Source: CBDCWO01 sp965223405 (lineage in GTDB: Bacteria; Bacteroidota; Bacteroidia; Chitinophagales; Saprospiraceae). Taken from it: a DNA stretch of 64,000 nucleotides. Shown here one piece after another: positions 1-12,100 of this stretch (its first letter is position 1; every line of letters begins with the position of its first letter). Under the pieces are notes generated by a model. It had not been told where the DNA came from, did no database searches, and was given only the letters and a program-made list of their open reading frames with translations. Location: NCBI GenBank assembly GCA_965223405.1, contig CBDCWO010000006.1:186001-250000 (forward strand), in the 5' to 3' direction. The translations under genes were made by a program, and so were the position numbers.

Positions 1-272
1 CCCGCAATTTTGTCATCGAGCGCATTTTTGGCTGAAACGATTAAAACTCCCACATTGGAATCTATTTTTGATTTGATCCTTCGCAATAGGTCCAATCCAT
101 TTCCATCCGGGAGCATAATATCCAATATAATCAATTCGAAGGACTGCTGCGACAGTTTTCGCTCGGCCTGGTTACAGTTATTAGCCAATGTACAAGTGTA
201 TCCTTCTTTCGTTAAATACTGGTTAATGCTGTCTGCCAGATCTGAATTATCCTCTATGATCAATATTTTCAT
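1..272 (-). CDS. Response regulator, receiver domain (partial, 3' part outside window)
   Basis: Reading the minus strand from ATG at 272-270 gives an uninterrupted 90-codon frame that runs off the left edge. It begins MKILIIEDNSDLADS and has the layout of a CheY-like receiver: acidic pocket Glu7/Asp8, phospho-acceptor Asp51 in LIILDIMLPDGNG, and the conserved Ser80 in VLIVSAK. The conserved Lys of beta-5 lies outside the window. By family habit the LPDGNG-LLRRI wording is most like OmpR/PhoB-type regulators, which carry a winged-helix DNA-binding domain after residue about 125, but that part cannot be seen. About 200 bp of non-coding DNA separates its start from the IS66 insertion, so the element may lie in or near its promoter region. 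Confidence 0.85.
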   Translation of the reverse strand, partial: MKILIIEDNSDLADSINQYLTKEGYTCTLANNCNQAERKLSQQSFELIILDIMLPDGNGLDLLRRIKSKIDSNVGVLIVSAKNALDDKIA

Positions 273-473
273 TTCGGTAAAATTACAATCCAATTCTGAA
301 AATTTTCTGAGATTTTAGAGCGAGGGAAACAAAAAGTTACTCAAAGTTCTAATTCCAAATTGCTTATTGGGATTTATTAATCTGAATTGTTGGTGTGCTT
401 TAAACTATAAGAAATCAAAGTGGGATCAGACTTTCCAAACCTGAGCTTGGTTATCTTATTGTAAAGTATTTGC

Positions 474-481
474 CTTACGCT
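474..481. repeat. 8-bp target-site duplication, left copy
   Basis: CTTACGCT immediately precedes the left inverted repeat of the IS66 element and is repeated exactly at 2761-2768 after the right inverted repeat. Eight base pairs is the target duplication length known for IS66-family transposition. The exact match argues for a single, fairly recent insertion. Confidence 0.9.
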
Positions 482-503
482 GTATGCACGCCACGAACCC
501 CAT
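482..503 (+). repeat. IS66 left terminal inverted repeat
   Basis: These 22 bases match the reverse complement of 2739-2760 at 19 positions; the mismatches fall at positions 7, 9 and 14. The outer GTATGC hexamer is identical at both ends. Confidence 0.88.
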
Positions 504-558
504 CTAGTGAGTCTGGGTTCCCTGAACTACATTTGTAAGATAATCAAAAGTAGGAAAA

Positions 559-846
559 ATGGGAATGAGCAAGGTACGTGATAAGATGAAAAAGTTGGTA
601 ATGGATTATCACAAAAGTGGAGAAAGCAGAGCCACGTTCAGCAAGGCACATGGTTTGAGCATAGCGAAGTTGAGTTATTGGGTAACATATTATAACAAAG
701 AAAAAAAGGAAACGGGTAATTTTGTTCAATTAAGCCCCCCCAGAACAATGACCCAAATACGAATACATCTTCCCAATGGAATAGAGATTGAATGTGGAGG
801 GAGTATCCCTGAGGAGTTGATAGAAAAAATCATGAGTTATGCTTGA
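559..846 (+). CDS. tnpA: IS66 accessory protein TnpA
   Basis: A 95-residue protein with the features of the IS66 TnpA (Orf1) accessory protein: a basic N-terminal helix-turn-helix region (roughly residues 5-50, with RATFSKAHGLSIAKLSYW forming the recognition part) and a short C-terminal beta-rich tail containing IRIHLPNGIEIEC, a hallmark of this family. It is needed with TnpB for IS66 transposition, though its exact role is not settled. The ATG at 559 follows the purine-rich stretch TAGGAAAA; an alternative ATG lies two codons later at 565. Its stop overlaps the start of tnpB by 8 bp (839-846), indicating translational coupling. Confidence 0.85.
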   Translation: MGMSKVRDKMKKLVMDYHKSGESRATFSKAHGLSIAKLSYWVTYYNKEKKETGNFVQLSPPRTMTQIRIHLPNGIEIECGGSIPEELIEKIMSYA

Positions 847-1180
847 GAGTAGTCGACGATATTATCTATATGATAATCCTGTTGATATGCGCAAAGGATT
901 CTGGGGTTTGGGCAAAATAGTAATGAGTCAAATGCACCACCGGGCAAAGAGTGGAGACGGATATGTATTTATCAACCGGCGGGGTAATTTACTAAAGTTA
1001 TTACTGTGGGAAGGAGATGGATTCAGTATATACTACAAGCAGTTGGAGCGCGGTACATTTGAACATCCCAAGGATAAGTCATACCGGATAAGCTATGAGA
1101 AATTGCTATTGATATTGCGTGGAATAAATAGTGAAAAGATAGTAAAAAGAAAGCGTTATAATTTGGGAAAAACGGGATAG
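839..1180 (+). CDS. tnpB: IS66 accessory protein TnpB (Orf2)
   Basis: A 113-residue protein recognisable as IS66 TnpB by the N-terminal YYLYDNPVDMRKGFWGL segment, the central YVFINRRGNLLKLLLWEGDGF segment (here at about residues 41-61) and the downstream YYKQLERGTFEHP. These are the conserved blocks of the family. It begins inside the end of tnpA in another frame and ends 18 bp before tnpC. The function is accessory to transposition; no catalytic motif is known. The length is normal for the family and nothing suggests truncation. Confidence 0.9.
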   Translation: MLESSRRYYLYDNPVDMRKGFWGLGKIVMSQMHHRAKSGDGYVFINRRGNLLKLLLWEGDGFSIYYKQLERGTFEHPKDKSYRISYEKLLLILRGINSEKIVKRKRYNLGKTG

Positions 1181-1198
1181 ATTATGTATTTTTAATAT

Positions 1199-2737
1199 AT
1201 GACTATCAGGGAGTTAGAACAGGAATATTTGTCATTAAAGGAAGAAAATGAAGCACTAAAAATAGAAAACTTAGCACAACGCCTTAGGCTTGAACAATTA
1301 GAAAGGGCCTTATTTGGTTCCAAGCGAGAACGCTTCATTCCAGCCGTTCCAGAAGAGCAAATGTCCATGTTTGACCTAGAGGAATCCGGCCAATCTAAAT
1401 CAAATGGATCAAGCAATACCATAACAGATCACCAGGACAGTAAAAAGAAAAAGAGCAAGAAAAAGAAAATATCAAGAAATACCTTTCCTTCCCACTTACC
1501 TCGGGAAGAACAGATCATAGAACCTGAAGGTTATCAGGAACACTTCAAGCGAATCGGAAAGGATGTTACGGAGATACTAAAGTATATTCCGATGGAATTG
1601 AAAGTGTTAAAAATTATACGTCCACGATACGCAGATAAAACTTTAGATGAAAAAAATATATATCAGGCAAATATACCAGCGCGGATTATACCTAAGGGGT
1701 TGGTGGATGACAGTCTGGTAGCAGGTTTGATTAGTGAAAAGTTTGAATACCATATGCCGGTATATCGCTTTGTAAAGAAATTGCGCAAAGCAGGAATCCA
1801 CTTTATCAAAGCCAAGCACTGTTACAATTATCTGGCCAAGGTCGGAGAAATGATGCAACCTTTGCACGATTTGATGCACCAGGAAATGTTGTCGAGTGGC
1901 TATGTACAAATGGATGAATCAAGCATTCGAGTATTGAGTCAGGATCAAGAACATGGTAAGTTACGAGGCTGCATGTGGGTGATGCATGCACCTAGGTCAG
2001 ATCTGGTTTTATTCAACTATCGAGTCAGCAAAGAAAAAGATTTTGCTTGCGAACTATTGGATGGTTACCAAGGAGTATTACAAGCAGATGGTAACTCTAC
2101 CTATCAGAGCATAGCGGATGTTCCTCCCGAAGCTAAGCTCATGGGTAAGTATGAAATTCAAGTAAGTGAATTTTTGAACTGTTGGGCTCATACCCGAAGA
2201 AAATTCTATGAAGTTAAAGATCTGGAACCAGATATAATATATCCTTTATTAGAAGATATACAGCAATTATATGCTCTGGAAAGTGAGGCTCGCGAACAGC
2301 GCATGGATGCTAAGAAGCGCTATGATCTGAGACAACAAAAGGCGATCCCAGTGTTAAATAGTATCAAGAAAAAACTGGATGAGGCCTCCTTGAAGAATCT
2401 TACCGGACCTGTCAAGGCAGCCTTCAGATATACGATCAAAAGATGGCTCCAATTGTCCAACTATGTCAATAATGGAAACTGGGAAATAGATACCAATTTA
2501 TTGGAAAACAAAATAAGACTACTTGCTCTGGGTAGAAAGAATTATTTGTTCGCTAAAACCAATCAGACTGCACAACATGTCGCAACATTCTATTCAATCA
2601 TTGCTACTTGCCAGATTCGTGGAATAGATGTCTTTAAGTACCTCACTTGGCTTTTCAAAAAAATGGTCTCTGAAAAAATTAATGACCAGGCAGTTAACTG
2701 GTTACCACATAAAGTTGACCGTAGTATGTTCGATTAG
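1199..2737 (+). CDS. tnpC: IS66 transposase TnpC (DDE)
   Basis: A 512-residue IS66 transposase. Residues 1-45 form a leucine-rich coiled coil ending in FGSKRERF, the usual N-terminal mark. Residues 80-92 are a lysine-rich linker. The catalytic core follows: Asp239 in VQMDES, Asp297 in LQADGN, and Glu436 in NLLENKIR, with the family signature CWAHTRRKF at 329-337 and ALGRKNYLF at 443-451 after the glutamate. It catalyses cut-and-paste or copy-type transposition of the element. The frame is complete, ending 1 bp before the right inverted repeat. The ATG at 1199 lies 18 bp after the tnpB stop. Confidence 0.95.
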   Translation: MTIRELEQEYLSLKEENEALKIENLAQRLRLEQLERALFGSKRERFIPAVPEEQMSMFDLEESGQSKSNGSSNTITDHQDSKKKKSKKKKISRNTFPSHLPREEQIIEPEGYQEHFKRIGKDVTEILKYIPMELKVLKIIRPRYADKTLDEKNIYQANIPARIIPKGLVDDSLVAGLISEKFEYHMPVYRFVKKLRKAGIHFIKAKHCYNYLAKVGEMMQPLHDLMHQEMLSSGYVQMDESSIRVLSQDQEHGKLRGCMWVMHAPRSDLVLFNYRVSKEKDFACELLDGYQGVLQADGNSTYQSIADVPPEAKLMGKYEIQVSEFLNCWAHTRRKFYEVKDLEPDIIYPLLEDIQQLYALESEAREQRMDAKKRYDLRQQKAIPVLNSIKKKLDEASLKNLTGPVKAAFRYTIKRWLQLSNYVNNGNWEIDTNLLENKIRLLALGRKNYLFAKTNQTAQHVATFYSIIATCQIRGIDVFKYLTWLFKKMVSEKINDQAVNWLPHKVDRSMFD

Positions 2738-2738
2738 A

Positions 2739-2760
2739 ATGGGGTTTGTGGGGAGCATAC
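2739..2760 (-). repeat. IS66 right terminal inverted repeat
   Basis: Inverted partner of 482-503 (19/22 identity). It begins 1 bp after the tnpC stop codon and is followed directly by the right copy of the target duplication. Confidence 0.88.
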
Positions 2761-2768
2761 CTTACGCT
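2761..2768. repeat. 8-bp target-site duplication, right copy
   Basis: CTTACGCT, identical to 474-481. The remaining 145 bp up to the end of the giant gene contain no open frame and only a weak 5-bp stem (CGATT/AATCG) near 2870; no convincing terminator was seen. Confidence 0.9.
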
Positions 2769-2913
2769 TGAGACGTTGGCCGGTTGAAAATCCGCAAAAA
2801 GTTTCAGCAATAGCTACCAAAAAATGGAAAAATAGTGTACGCCCTCCTACTCCACCAGGATAATCCGATTAAGAATCGTGGTTAATAATAATGATCTTAA
2901 GGAAAAGATACGA

Positions 2914-3160
2914 TTATTTAACATTGATCATTTTTTTCTGTAAGATGGTGCCGTTGGCATAAATCTGATAGATCAGTACACCCCGATTCGGAAGATCACC
3001 AAGATCCACACGAATCAGGTGTTTGCCTTTTTGATAATACCCTTTGTATTCTTTAATATACTGTCCGTTTTCATCATACAGTATTAGGTTCACTTCGTCC
3101 GCATATCCGATTTCGAAAGGAATATATGTTGTTTCGATGAAGGGATTGGGTTCGTTTTGG
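2914..3160 (-). other. T9SS type A C-terminal sorting domain of giant protein 1
   Basis: The last roughly 80 residues have the Por-secretion-system pattern: YQNEPNPF, beta strands with LILYDENGQYIKEY, then GVLIYQIYANG and a final lysine-rich KKMINVK. This domain directs export through T9SS and is normally cleaved by PorU with attachment to the surface lipid anchor. Confidence 0.88.
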
Positions 3161-6100
3161 TATAGAATAAGCTTAGAAGTATTGTTAACCTGACCCTCTA
3201 CATTTAGTGCGATATTCATCACTTCCAAATCATCGGTATAGGCCTCAGCTAAAAGGATATCGGAATTCACTTTTATAGCCTCGCTAAGTAAAACATCCTG
3301 AGCAGGTTGGATGATCATATAGAATAAGGTATCCATGGTTTCGAAATCAACTCCGTGAGCTGCATGCCAACTTACATGATAAGAATCAGGATGATATTTG
3401 CTTCTGGCAATATGTTCATTGTTAATTTGGATTTTTGCAGGAGCCAAATAGACTTTACTTAAATGTTTACTATTTAAGGTAAATTGGAATCCTGACACGG
3501 ATACCTCAGAATATCCTGCAACGGGTATCACATACTCTTGACCCGCCAATAACATTTGGTTTTGAAGTCTAAACTGGGTAATTAAATTGCTGCGAATTTC
3601 AATCTGATTCAGTTCAGAACTTTTTACGTTACCATTGATATCTCCTACCTTAATTCCCACAAAATCAGCAGATTTAATAGAATCCTGAAAGTCCGGTACT
3701 AGAATGGTCTCCGGATGTATCCAGGGATGTTCTTTATTTTCGAATTGATGTTTACTATCCACAAACCGCCAACTTTCATTATTAGGGAAGTAGTCGGTTA
3801 TCCCCAACAGGGTCTTGCGCAGATCAACCAAATCTATCGCTGAAATGGTATTTGATCGATTGATATCAGCCGCCAACCGCTGATATGCCGTTTTTAAGGT
3901 ATCAACTCGTAGTATATGCTTATGTATAGCCACTAAATCTAAGGTACTTACACCATTCATTAAGTCATCATTGCGGGAAGGATCGATGGTATATTGCCGA
4001 TGCATAGGGACATTCTCGATCATGTAATGTCCGTCATTATCAGAATTATAAGTCAAGTCCGGCCTCACGGATACCGATACCTGGTTTACCGGTTGGTTAT
4101 TACTGGTAAATATTTGTCCTTGAATGGCTGCAAACGAACTAATATCCGGATCACAAACATCCGCATTACTGTCTTTCAGCAAAATATAAGTAGTGCAAAA
4201 ATCTTTATTTCCTGCTTCATCAAATACCCAAATCCGAACCTCTATCAAATTTTCTTTACCATTAGGAATATCCAAGCAAGTAAATTTCCGACTTGGTTCC
4301 AGACCCAGACTATCAAAGGCAAAATATAAGTTTTCCTTAATGGTACAATTATCAAAGCTACCAGCATCAAAATCATTTGCCCATACTTCTACCATGGCCG
4401 AACTAGGCATGATCACAGTGGCGAGACCATCAAAACAATAGGGTGTAGGTCGTTTACAATCATTAATAGCAAACTGTGTTGTACAGGTATCCTCGTTACC
4501 ACAAATATCAGCAGCGATCAATGAAACATTATAAATACCTAGCCCCAAATACTCAGAAAGTTGATTACCCTGTCCATAAATGATGTTTTGATCATCCGCA
4601 TCACCATCTAATTGGACTGTATATCGATATCGAATTTCATCAACTGATGAACAATTGTCGATCGCAGTTCCTAAGTGGAGTTCGACAAGTACCGGTTCAC
4701 AATCTTCATCGTAGTTACAAATTATTTGTGGAGTGGAGCAAGTTAGCTCCGGAGCTATTGTATCACGAACGGTGATTACTTGTAAATATTGAATGATTCC
4801 ATCACCATTGTCTTTTAGATGTCTGTATACACATTGTCTGTCATTACCGGCCACTACTCTATCATCAACGATCACATCCGGGTATCTGGGCGAATGCAAT
4901 TCAGGATCTCCTTTGAAAACGCACCAATCTATTAAGGTCCACGTTCGGTAAATTTGATAACAGGCCTCCTCAGATAAGTTAATTCTTACATCGTGATAAT
5001 TTATTCCAACCAACTCACATTCGTCATCAGAAATAACTGGACCTCCTGTACCTGCTTCACTTGCATCTAAACTGAACTCGGTCGCACAGTTGACGTCTAC
5101 ATCCGCTGGAAAAATCACTTCATAGTCACTTCTTGGCAACACGTAAATGGATTGTTTGCACTCCGTGATATTATTACATTGATCGGCAATGCTCCATTCT
5201 CTGGTAATTGTACCATATCCACATTCATTCAACTCACCATAGTCCTCAAAGCTCACACTAATCGAGTCCTTCGGAGTACAATTATCAGAAAATTGTGGTT
5301 GATCAAATTCAACTTTCGGTTTCCCTCCCGATCCATCAAATACATCCAACCACAACCAAAGTTTACAATAGATTGGCTTCCAACCAGAATGATCTCCACT
5401 TAATACATTGCCAGGAGCCCATATCTGATAGTCGCATGGATCATCATAGTGATAGTGGCTTAATGAGGGGCCACCATAATAGCCTAGTAATTCATTATTG
5501 GAGTTATATTCGAACCAAGGCACCTCCACACAACATATTTCGCCAACAACATGGTTATACCATCCATTTTCAGGACAAATTCCTTCAGTCAAATAATCTC
5601 CCTGCATGTTGCAAACTTGGTGTGCAAAACCCGGATATTCAATCACATATGGATTACCTCCTCCATCTTTTTTGAAAGGTACGACTACCTGAACCGGAAC
5701 TCCATCGCAGTATACGGAGTAATCAGGTGCAATCTCGCAAACAGGAGGTTGCTTATCGTCCAACCGCACTTCGATCATACACTCACTAAACCTTTCAGGA
5801 AAACTATATCGGGTATCGCTCAGTGCTTCAATCTCAGGATATACATTTCGAACATAAGCCCAATGTTGTTGATCAGATTTATAGCGATAGTCACAACAAA
5901 GTGGATTAAGTTCTCTTCCAGGAGATGTAATTAAAGCATTCATAGAGCACCTAGTATCTACGAGAGAATCGCATAAATCCGGCTTTGGCATCTGGTATTT
6001 ATGGATTTTATCATAGTTCAATCTAAAGAAGCAGGCGAAATAATCGTATTGGTTCCAGCAATACCATTGATGCTCGGTTCCTTTAAACACATGTGGATCA

Positions 6101-9100
6101 TAAAGTGGTAAATCACAAATTTCATAAACCCGAATCACCAATTGATCTGTACCACAGTCATTAAGATCCACATAATCATTAAACACATAACATGTAATCC
6201 AAGCTTCTATTTTGGATTCAATTTCATCTTTGTGGTGACTTAAATAGTACTCGTCGTGGCATTCTGACAGCTTCTGGTACCAGTAAGTACGCCAGTAGTC
6301 TATCTCATTCATAGAAGCTACTGCAAAATGTAATCTTTCACAGCAATTATCAAAACTGCCATCATCTAAATCCCGAGCATAGACCCGTACTTCGCAACTA
6401 TCTGGATCCAATGTAATTTGGGTAATTTCATCACAAACTGCAACAGGCGGTGAGTGATCAGCAACCCATACTTTCTGAGTGAAATATGCCGTATTCCAAC
6501 AATCATCAGCGACATAGTATTGGATTTCATAGTCACCAAATGGTAAATAAATAGTCCTATCCTGATCTTGCTCAAGAGGTCCGCTAATAGTTATCTTCTT
6601 ATCAGGATGAGACTCATCCTCATAGGCAATTTCAAACCTCACATTGATGTGTTTACCAATTTCTTCCGCACTGTTTTTGTAAAATTTATTCAAACAAGCA
6701 TCTATGATATCAGGCCGTTTTAATACAATATGACCTTTACATGTTTTTTCATCTGATTTGGCAAATAGGTCTTCAAGAGCACCATCTTTCAATTTTGGTG
6801 GGTCATTATCTGCAATCTTAATATATTGGGTACATTTCTTTTCAACTCCGGTACACCAATCCTTCACCACCCATTCTCTTCGAATGACAAATGTGGGCTC
6901 ACACCTGGAAATCACAAAATCCTTATAATCAATGGCAAACTGACAAGTTTGATTTGCAGGCCATGCATATACAGTATCCAAATTAAACACAAAATAAGGT
7001 GGTTCCACCAACCCAATGCTTTTACCGTCTGCATCGATAACCGGTTTGGGGTGAGGAAGACCATCTTTATCAAAATCTACATATTTCTCATCCCACAATT
7101 TGTAACTACCCCGCTGGTCCTGGTCACAACAATCAATTGCCGTATCCTTAGGACAATACAAACTGTCAAGTGTTTCTCGTCTGATGTAAAATATTTGTTC
7201 ACATTCCTTATACGAATTCCATTCATCAGAAGCTCTGACTTTGCGCGTCACTTTGCCAAGTAGTATAGGATCATCATCACAACCGTAGTCCTCCCAGGTT
7301 TCTCCAAATACTTCAATAATAGGATTATACTGACAATTTTCCTCAATTGTCGGAGGTCCGGGTATTTGATCAAAACAACTGATGGTATCTACCTCACATA
7401 CAAATTGTGGAGGCAATTTATCTTCGACATAAATTTCTCCCCAACAGACATTACCAGTTATAGAATCTCTAATGGTTACAATCAAAGTTTGACCTACATT
7501 GGCTTCTGTAACTGTAGTTCCGTAAGAGTTGCCTTGATAATCAGTGACTGTAACTTTATAGGGGTTGTAACACTCGATAGCATCTCCATTCAGGATCGAT
7601 CCGGGATCAATTTCACGGGTACAATCCGGTCCTAGACTAATATTGGTGAGGTCGGAACAAGTCATCTCCAAACCATCGAGCGGGCAGGGGCAGGATACTT
7701 TTACAATAGACTGACAAGTAGAAACATTACCAGCAAAGTCAATGACGGTTAAGGTTACGATCCGAATAATATCCACATTGTAATAAAATCCACATTCTAA
7801 AATATTCGGGGTAATATACATGGTATCGATACCGCAATTATCAAAGCTACCATCATCAATAGAATCAACTTCGATATACGCAATACCCAATGAATCGGCC
7901 ATAACGCAGAAAGTATCCACACAGACCGGTGTTGGAGGGATCACATCCCTCACAATAATCAAATGATTGCAACTATCTACATTACCGCAGGAATCTGCGA
8001 TAGAATACACTCTATTTACACGGAATGTATTTCCAATTTGCACTTGATATTGTCTCTCAAATTGGAACGAACCGGTATCAATTAGACAATTGTCTGTTGC
8101 CATTCCCAAACTATCTGTAAAATGTCGATAAGACATAAATATAGGAATCTCATCGGCCGAACAGAGAGCAAATGAGGTGCGCGGACAGGTTATTACAGGA
8201 GGGATCGTATCGATAACATCAATCCTCTGAGTGTCTACGGTTGAATTGTCACACTGGTCAACAGCCATCCAAATTCGATAAATGGTTTGCTCTTGTGGAC
8301 AAGCTCCGGCAACCGGGCTATCTCTATGGCTGATTAAAACAGAACTACATTCGTCAATGGCAGTTGCCATTCCGGCGCCTGTAGGACTAAAGTCTGCGTG
8401 ACATAATATCATTGTATCGTTGGGGAGTGTTAATACAGGTGGAGTGATGTCAATTATCATAAATTTAGCTGGTGTGGAATCCACATTGTTGCATAAATCC
8501 GAGGCTATGAAGTGAACCGAATCTACCCGTGTATTTCCACAACCAGGTATTGAATTCACCACTCGATAGGTCCAATTAACAATTCCACAATCATCCATAC
8601 CGGTAGCGCCACCCTGATTATTGGTCCAGTTCATGAAGTCAGTCATATTTCCTGAACCATCACAATTGACAGTAGTATCCATTGCTGAAGTGATAACGGG
8701 GTTTTCGGTATCAACAATGGTCAATATCGCCATGGCCGAATCTACATTGCCACATTCATCAGTCGCATAAAATGTTACGTCTACGGCATTGACTCCATTG
8801 GCATCACAGGCATCGGGTATCACATCAAACCGATAACTCCACATAATTGCTCCACAATCGTCAGTAGCATCAGCACCCCCATTCCGATTCAGCCACGCCA
8901 TTATCGAATCCATTTGGCCATTTCCACATTCGACCGTTTTGTCCATAGGTAGTGGACTGATATCTGGAGCTATTGTGTCAACTACTTGAATATATTGAGT
9001 ATCCAGAACAAAATTGTCGCATTCATCTTGAGCTCTCCAAATTCGTAGGAGGGTATATTCTTGAGGACATGAACCAGATCGTTCCACATTCGTTCGGGAT

Positions 9101-12100
9101 ATAGTTACTACTCCACAGTTATCTGTTGCTGTTGCCACTCCGAGGTTCACAGCACTGGTATCTGCCGTGCAACTCACCAAAGTATCGTTAGGAATGGTTA
9201 GAATTGGTATTACCGTATCCCTAACATGTATCTGGATTCTAAAGGTGGAATCATTTCCACAAGTATCGACGGCAGTCCATGAGATGTTGATATTTCTCTC
9301 CTCAGGACATCTACCCGGTAATACTTCACGATTCTCAACCAATCTTACATATATACAATTATCTGTATACATTACATTGAATGTGGGCTCTCCCATTTCA
9401 CAACTTAGCAACACAGTATCTCCGCTGTTTAACCCATCAATCCATACGGCAGGCTTAATAGTATCCCGGACAGTAATTATCTGTGAAGTACTATCCTGAT
9501 TGGAGCAACCATCAGTAAAGATCCATGTCCTGCGAATTCTCATCTGATTTTCACATGTGGAATCAATAAGTCGGTCTGTGGATGCTGCCTGAAGAGGACC
9601 ATCACAGACATCAATTGCTGTCAAGAGGTTGGCTAGTGGAATATCTCCCACACATTCTACAACCGTATCATTGGGTGGATTCGGTGGAACCGGTGGAGTC
9701 AAATCTACCACAATAAAATTGGCTATGGTTGTATCACTATTAATACATGCGTCTAAGGCAATGAATAATACACTATCGACATAAGTATTTCCACATTGAT
9801 TCATCCGATACACCGTAGTATCCCAGCTGACTGCCCCACAGTCATCGGTAGCCATTGCACCTCCCTGCATGTCAATCCAGGCACTGAAGGCGGCTTGGTT
9901 ACCCATGCCGTCGCATTCTACAGTTGTGTTACTTGCAGGGGTATTGATGGTCGGAGGAGTATCATCGATGATGGTTAATTCTGCAGAAACTGAATCTACA
10001 TTTCCACAATCATCGGTTGCGTAGAATCTAATCGTAATACTGCTTGATCCACAAATATCGGGAGATGAGCCAAAGTTATTGGTCCACATTACCGTATCAC
10101 TACAATTATCCATTGCGGTTGCGCCACCAACGGAATCCAGCCAATTGGGTAATGCATTTCCACTTACACTGCAATCTATGGTTATATCTGAAGGGTCAGT
10201 CAGGACTGGCGGGGTCCTATCGGTTACTATGAACAATGCTGTCGTTGTATCTCGATTATCGCACTCATCAATGGCAATAAACAATACACTGTCGGTATAG
10301 GTATTCCCACACATTGGCATATGATATACCGTCGTATCCCAAGTTACCATTCCACAGAGATCCGTTGCACTAGCCCCACCATTATTGTCAATCCAGTTTT
10401 GATACGCAGTCATATTACTGGTCGCATCACATTCCATCATCAAATTTTGCGCTAATGGGTTGATGGTTGGCGGCGTGGTATCCTGGAAGACTACTTTTAT
10501 CTGTAGTGTATCTCGGTTACCACAGGTATCAATAGCAATCCAGGTTTTGGTTAATGTATCCTCACTTGGACATGTACCCATGGCCATTAAATCGACTTGT
10601 TCGATTCTAACTAAGGAACAATTATCTGTAGCGGTAATACTTATCGGTGGTTCGGGATCTTCACAGTTGACGACAATTGTCGTATCAGGTGTAATCCCAC
10701 TCAATACTGGGGGGATAGTATCCCTAATGACAATCGTCTGCTGGATGTTATCACTGTTACTACATCCATCTGTGAATGTCCAGGTGCGAGTCAATGTGTA
10801 TTTATTAACACAGTTGCTATCGGTAACAATTTCGGTTAGAATACCGGTAATATTTCCTTCGCAGGTATCAAATGCAGTCAATGTTGGTGCGACAGGTATA
10901 TCGCTCATGCAAACAACTAACGTATCATTAGGCGGCATTGGAACAGTTGGAGCTTCTGTATCCATAATGATAAACTTCGCAACTGTAGTATCGGCATTCA
11001 TACAGGCGTCGATCGCGATGAACAGTACGCTATCGGTATAAGTATTGCCACACATCGGAATCCGGTAAACTGTCGTATCCCAACCTACCGTTCCACAATC
11101 ATCGATAGCCATCGCGCCTCCCTGCATGTCAATCCAAGCACTAAATGCGGCTTGGTTGTCCATGCCATCACACTCCGCAATCAGATCACTTGCCTCAATA
11201 TTGATAGTTGGTGGGGTATCGTCAAGAATGGTCAAATCGGCCATCACCGAATCCACATTCCCACAATCATCAGTTGCATAGAAAGTTATTGTGATACTGC
11301 TTGAACCACAAATATCCGGTGAAGTTCCAAAGTTATTCGTCCACATCACCGTATCACCACAGTTATCCATCGCAGTTGCTCCTCCTACTGTATCCAACCA
11401 GTTCGGCAATGCACTTACACTTACGCTGCAATCAATTGTAATGTCAGCAGGATCCGTTAATACAGGAGGAGTCATATCGGTTACGATAAATAAAGCATTT
11501 GTCGTATCCCGATTATCACATTCGTCAATGACTATAAACAATACACTGTCGGTATAAGTATTTCCACACATTGGTGTCCGGTATACAGTGGTATCCCAGG
11601 TTAACGTACCGCAGACATCACTCGCCATTGCCCCCCCGCGATTATCAATCCAGGTACTGAATTCACCGCTATTGCCCATTCCGTCGCATTCCACCATAAT
11701 ATCACTCGCCGGCACCGAAAATACCGGAGGCGAAGTATCTTCAATAGTAAATATCGCGCTCATGGTATCCGCCAATCCACAAGCATCGATCGCGATAAAC
11801 AACACACTATCCCGTCTCGTGTTTCCACATAGTAAGGTACGATATACAGTCGTATCCCAAGTCACCATACCGCAAGCATCCGTGGCCATAGCCCCTCCCT
11901 GCATATCTATCCAACTACTAAAGTCTATACCATTACCACTACCGTCACACTCTACCGAAAAATCACTCGGAGATACGGTAAGCATGGGTGGGGTCGTATC
12001 TTCTATGATAAATTTTGCAATCGTCGTATCCGCATTCATACAGGCATCGATCGCGATAAACAACACACTATCTACTCTTGTATTCCCACACATCGGCATC

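Larger units (their letters stand above)
482..2760 (+). mobile_element. IS66-family insertion sequence, complete (2279 bp)
   Basis: The element carries the three-gene IS66 set tnpA-tnpB-tnpC in the usual order and strand. Its ends are imperfect inverted repeats of 22 bp (482-503 and 2739-2760) that agree at 19 of 22 positions, starting GTATGC and ending AACCCCAT. They are bracketed by a perfect 8-bp direct repeat. All three frames are open and the DDE residues of TnpC are present, so the copy looks potentially active. It sits between a response-regulator gene and the 3' end of the giant surface-protein gene, in what was probably intergenic sequence: joining the flanks across one copy of the duplication restores no obvious reading frame. 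Confidence 0.93.

Noticed and set aside
482..2760. Programmed frameshift within the IS66 genes
   Set aside because: The three frames are normal separate IS66 genes with short overlap or gap; no slippery site is needed.
2870..2885. Terminator after giant gene 1
   Set aside because: Only a 5-bp stem (CGATT/AATCG) without a T-tract on the minus strand.
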